A stretch of 6,191 bases of DNA from an uncultured Bacteroidales bacterium. GTDB lineage: Bacteria > Bacteroidota > Bacteroidia > Bacteroidales > UBA932. Positions 5,948 to 6,191 of this stretch are shown here, piece after piece. Where the stretch lies: contig CAMFSN010000086.1 in NCBI GenBank assembly GCA_945983015.1, forward strand, positions 1 to 6,191, written 5' to 3'. Position 1 is the first letter of the stretch; each line of letters begins with the position of its first letter. The translations under genes and the position numbers were made by a program. The notes beneath the pieces were generated by a model that worked only from the letters and a program-made list of their open reading frames with translations, was not told where the DNA came from and did not search any database.

Positions 5948-6191
5948 ATGAGAAAAAACGCATTTCTGGCGATGGGCCTGATAGTGCTGTCTGCCTGTAT
6001 AAAGGACAATTACACGGAAAACAGGTCTTTGGAAGAAAAAGAGAGTGCTAAACTTGAAGTCTATACCTCAAAGATCAGCGGGCAGCAGTTTTCCAACAGG
6101 ACAGCCAGAACAGACAGGCTTATAGTCAAGTTCAGCGAGGACTTCGTTCAGCAGGTGGAAGATTGCCAGGCAGACGTAAAAGCATTGGCAG
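5948..6191 (+). CDS. N-terminus of a lipoprotein, possibly a subtilase-type peptidase (truncated by window end)
   Basis: Eighty-one codons are visible and the frame is open at the window edge. The ATG at 5948 follows an A-rich leader. MRKNAFLAMGLIVLSAC is a lipoprotein signal peptide with lipobox LSAC and lipidated Cys17; the mature protein starts C-I-K-D. A polar, charged linker (about 20-50) precedes TDRLIVKFSEDF at about 55-66, then a helix-prone acidic stretch. A short strand of the form (L/I)(I/L)VKF after a lipoprotein leader is what I would expect at the propeptide of Bacteroidetes S8 (subtilisin-like) peptidases, some of which are encoded beside SusC/SusD pairs. No Asp, His or Ser catalytic motif is in view, so the peptidase call is a hypothesis; lipoprotein is well supported. 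It is 73 bases from the previous gene, with a hairpin between, so it may be a weaker member of the operon. Confidence 0.8.
   Translation, partial: MRKNAFLAMGLIVLSACIKDNYTENRSLEEKESAKLEVYTSKISGQQFSNRTARTDRLIVKFSEDFVQQVEDCQADVKALA

Noticed and set aside
5791..6009. Minus-strand open frame of 72 codons spanning the intergenic hairpin
   Set aside because: It overlaps the ends of two plus-strand genes and the hairpin. There is no recognisable protein and no promoter-like sequence was noted; likely shadow.

Overview
The window looks like part of a chromosome from a member of the Bacteroidales, probably host-associated. The evidence is an adjacent SusC/RagA-type TonB-dependent porin and SusD/RagB-type lipoprotein, further lipoproteins with a Bacteroidetes-style C-x-K-(D/E/N) start to the mature protein, a promoter matching the Bacteroidetes consensus (TTTG, 19-base spacer, TAnnTTTG), and A/T-rich leaders mostly without Shine-Dalgarno sequences. 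No species can be named from the sequence alone.

Layout. Bases 1-55 may hold the start of a divergent minus-strand gene (18 codons visible). Its N-terminus faintly resembles asparagine-synthase/amidotransferase-type proteins. Bases 56-329 are a very A/T-rich intergenic region carrying the promoter (213-243), a dyad overlapping the predicted transcription start (242-256), a second dyad just downstream (261-274) and a roughly 80-base leader. Four plus-strand genes follow: a SusC-like porin (330-3461), a SusD-like lipoprotein (3478-4998), a two-domain lipoprotein of unknown family (5020-5874), and, after a strong intergenic hairpin (5891-5928), the first 81 codons of another lipoprotein (5948 to the window end). 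The last gene may be a secreted subtilase-type peptidase, but its catalytic part lies outside the window.

How the genes fit together. Gaps of 16 and 21 bases tie the first three genes into one probable operon. The fourth has the same orientation but sits 73 bases further on, behind the hairpin, and may be expressed at a different level. In the standard Sus/Rag model the SusD-like lipoprotein is a lid that captures ligand on the SusC barrel, an extra surface lipoprotein helps bind substrate, and a surface enzyme cuts it. No glycoside hydrolase, polysaccharide lyase or sensor/sigma regulator is visible. If the fourth gene is a peptidase, the locus would be a RagAB-like peptide uptake system rather than a glycan locus. 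That is an inference resting on one partial gene. The porin lacks an N-terminal STN signalling domain, so direct FecI/FecR-style sigma/anti-sigma control through the porin is unlikely.

No tRNA, rRNA, CRISPR array, insertion sequence or prophage feature was seen.
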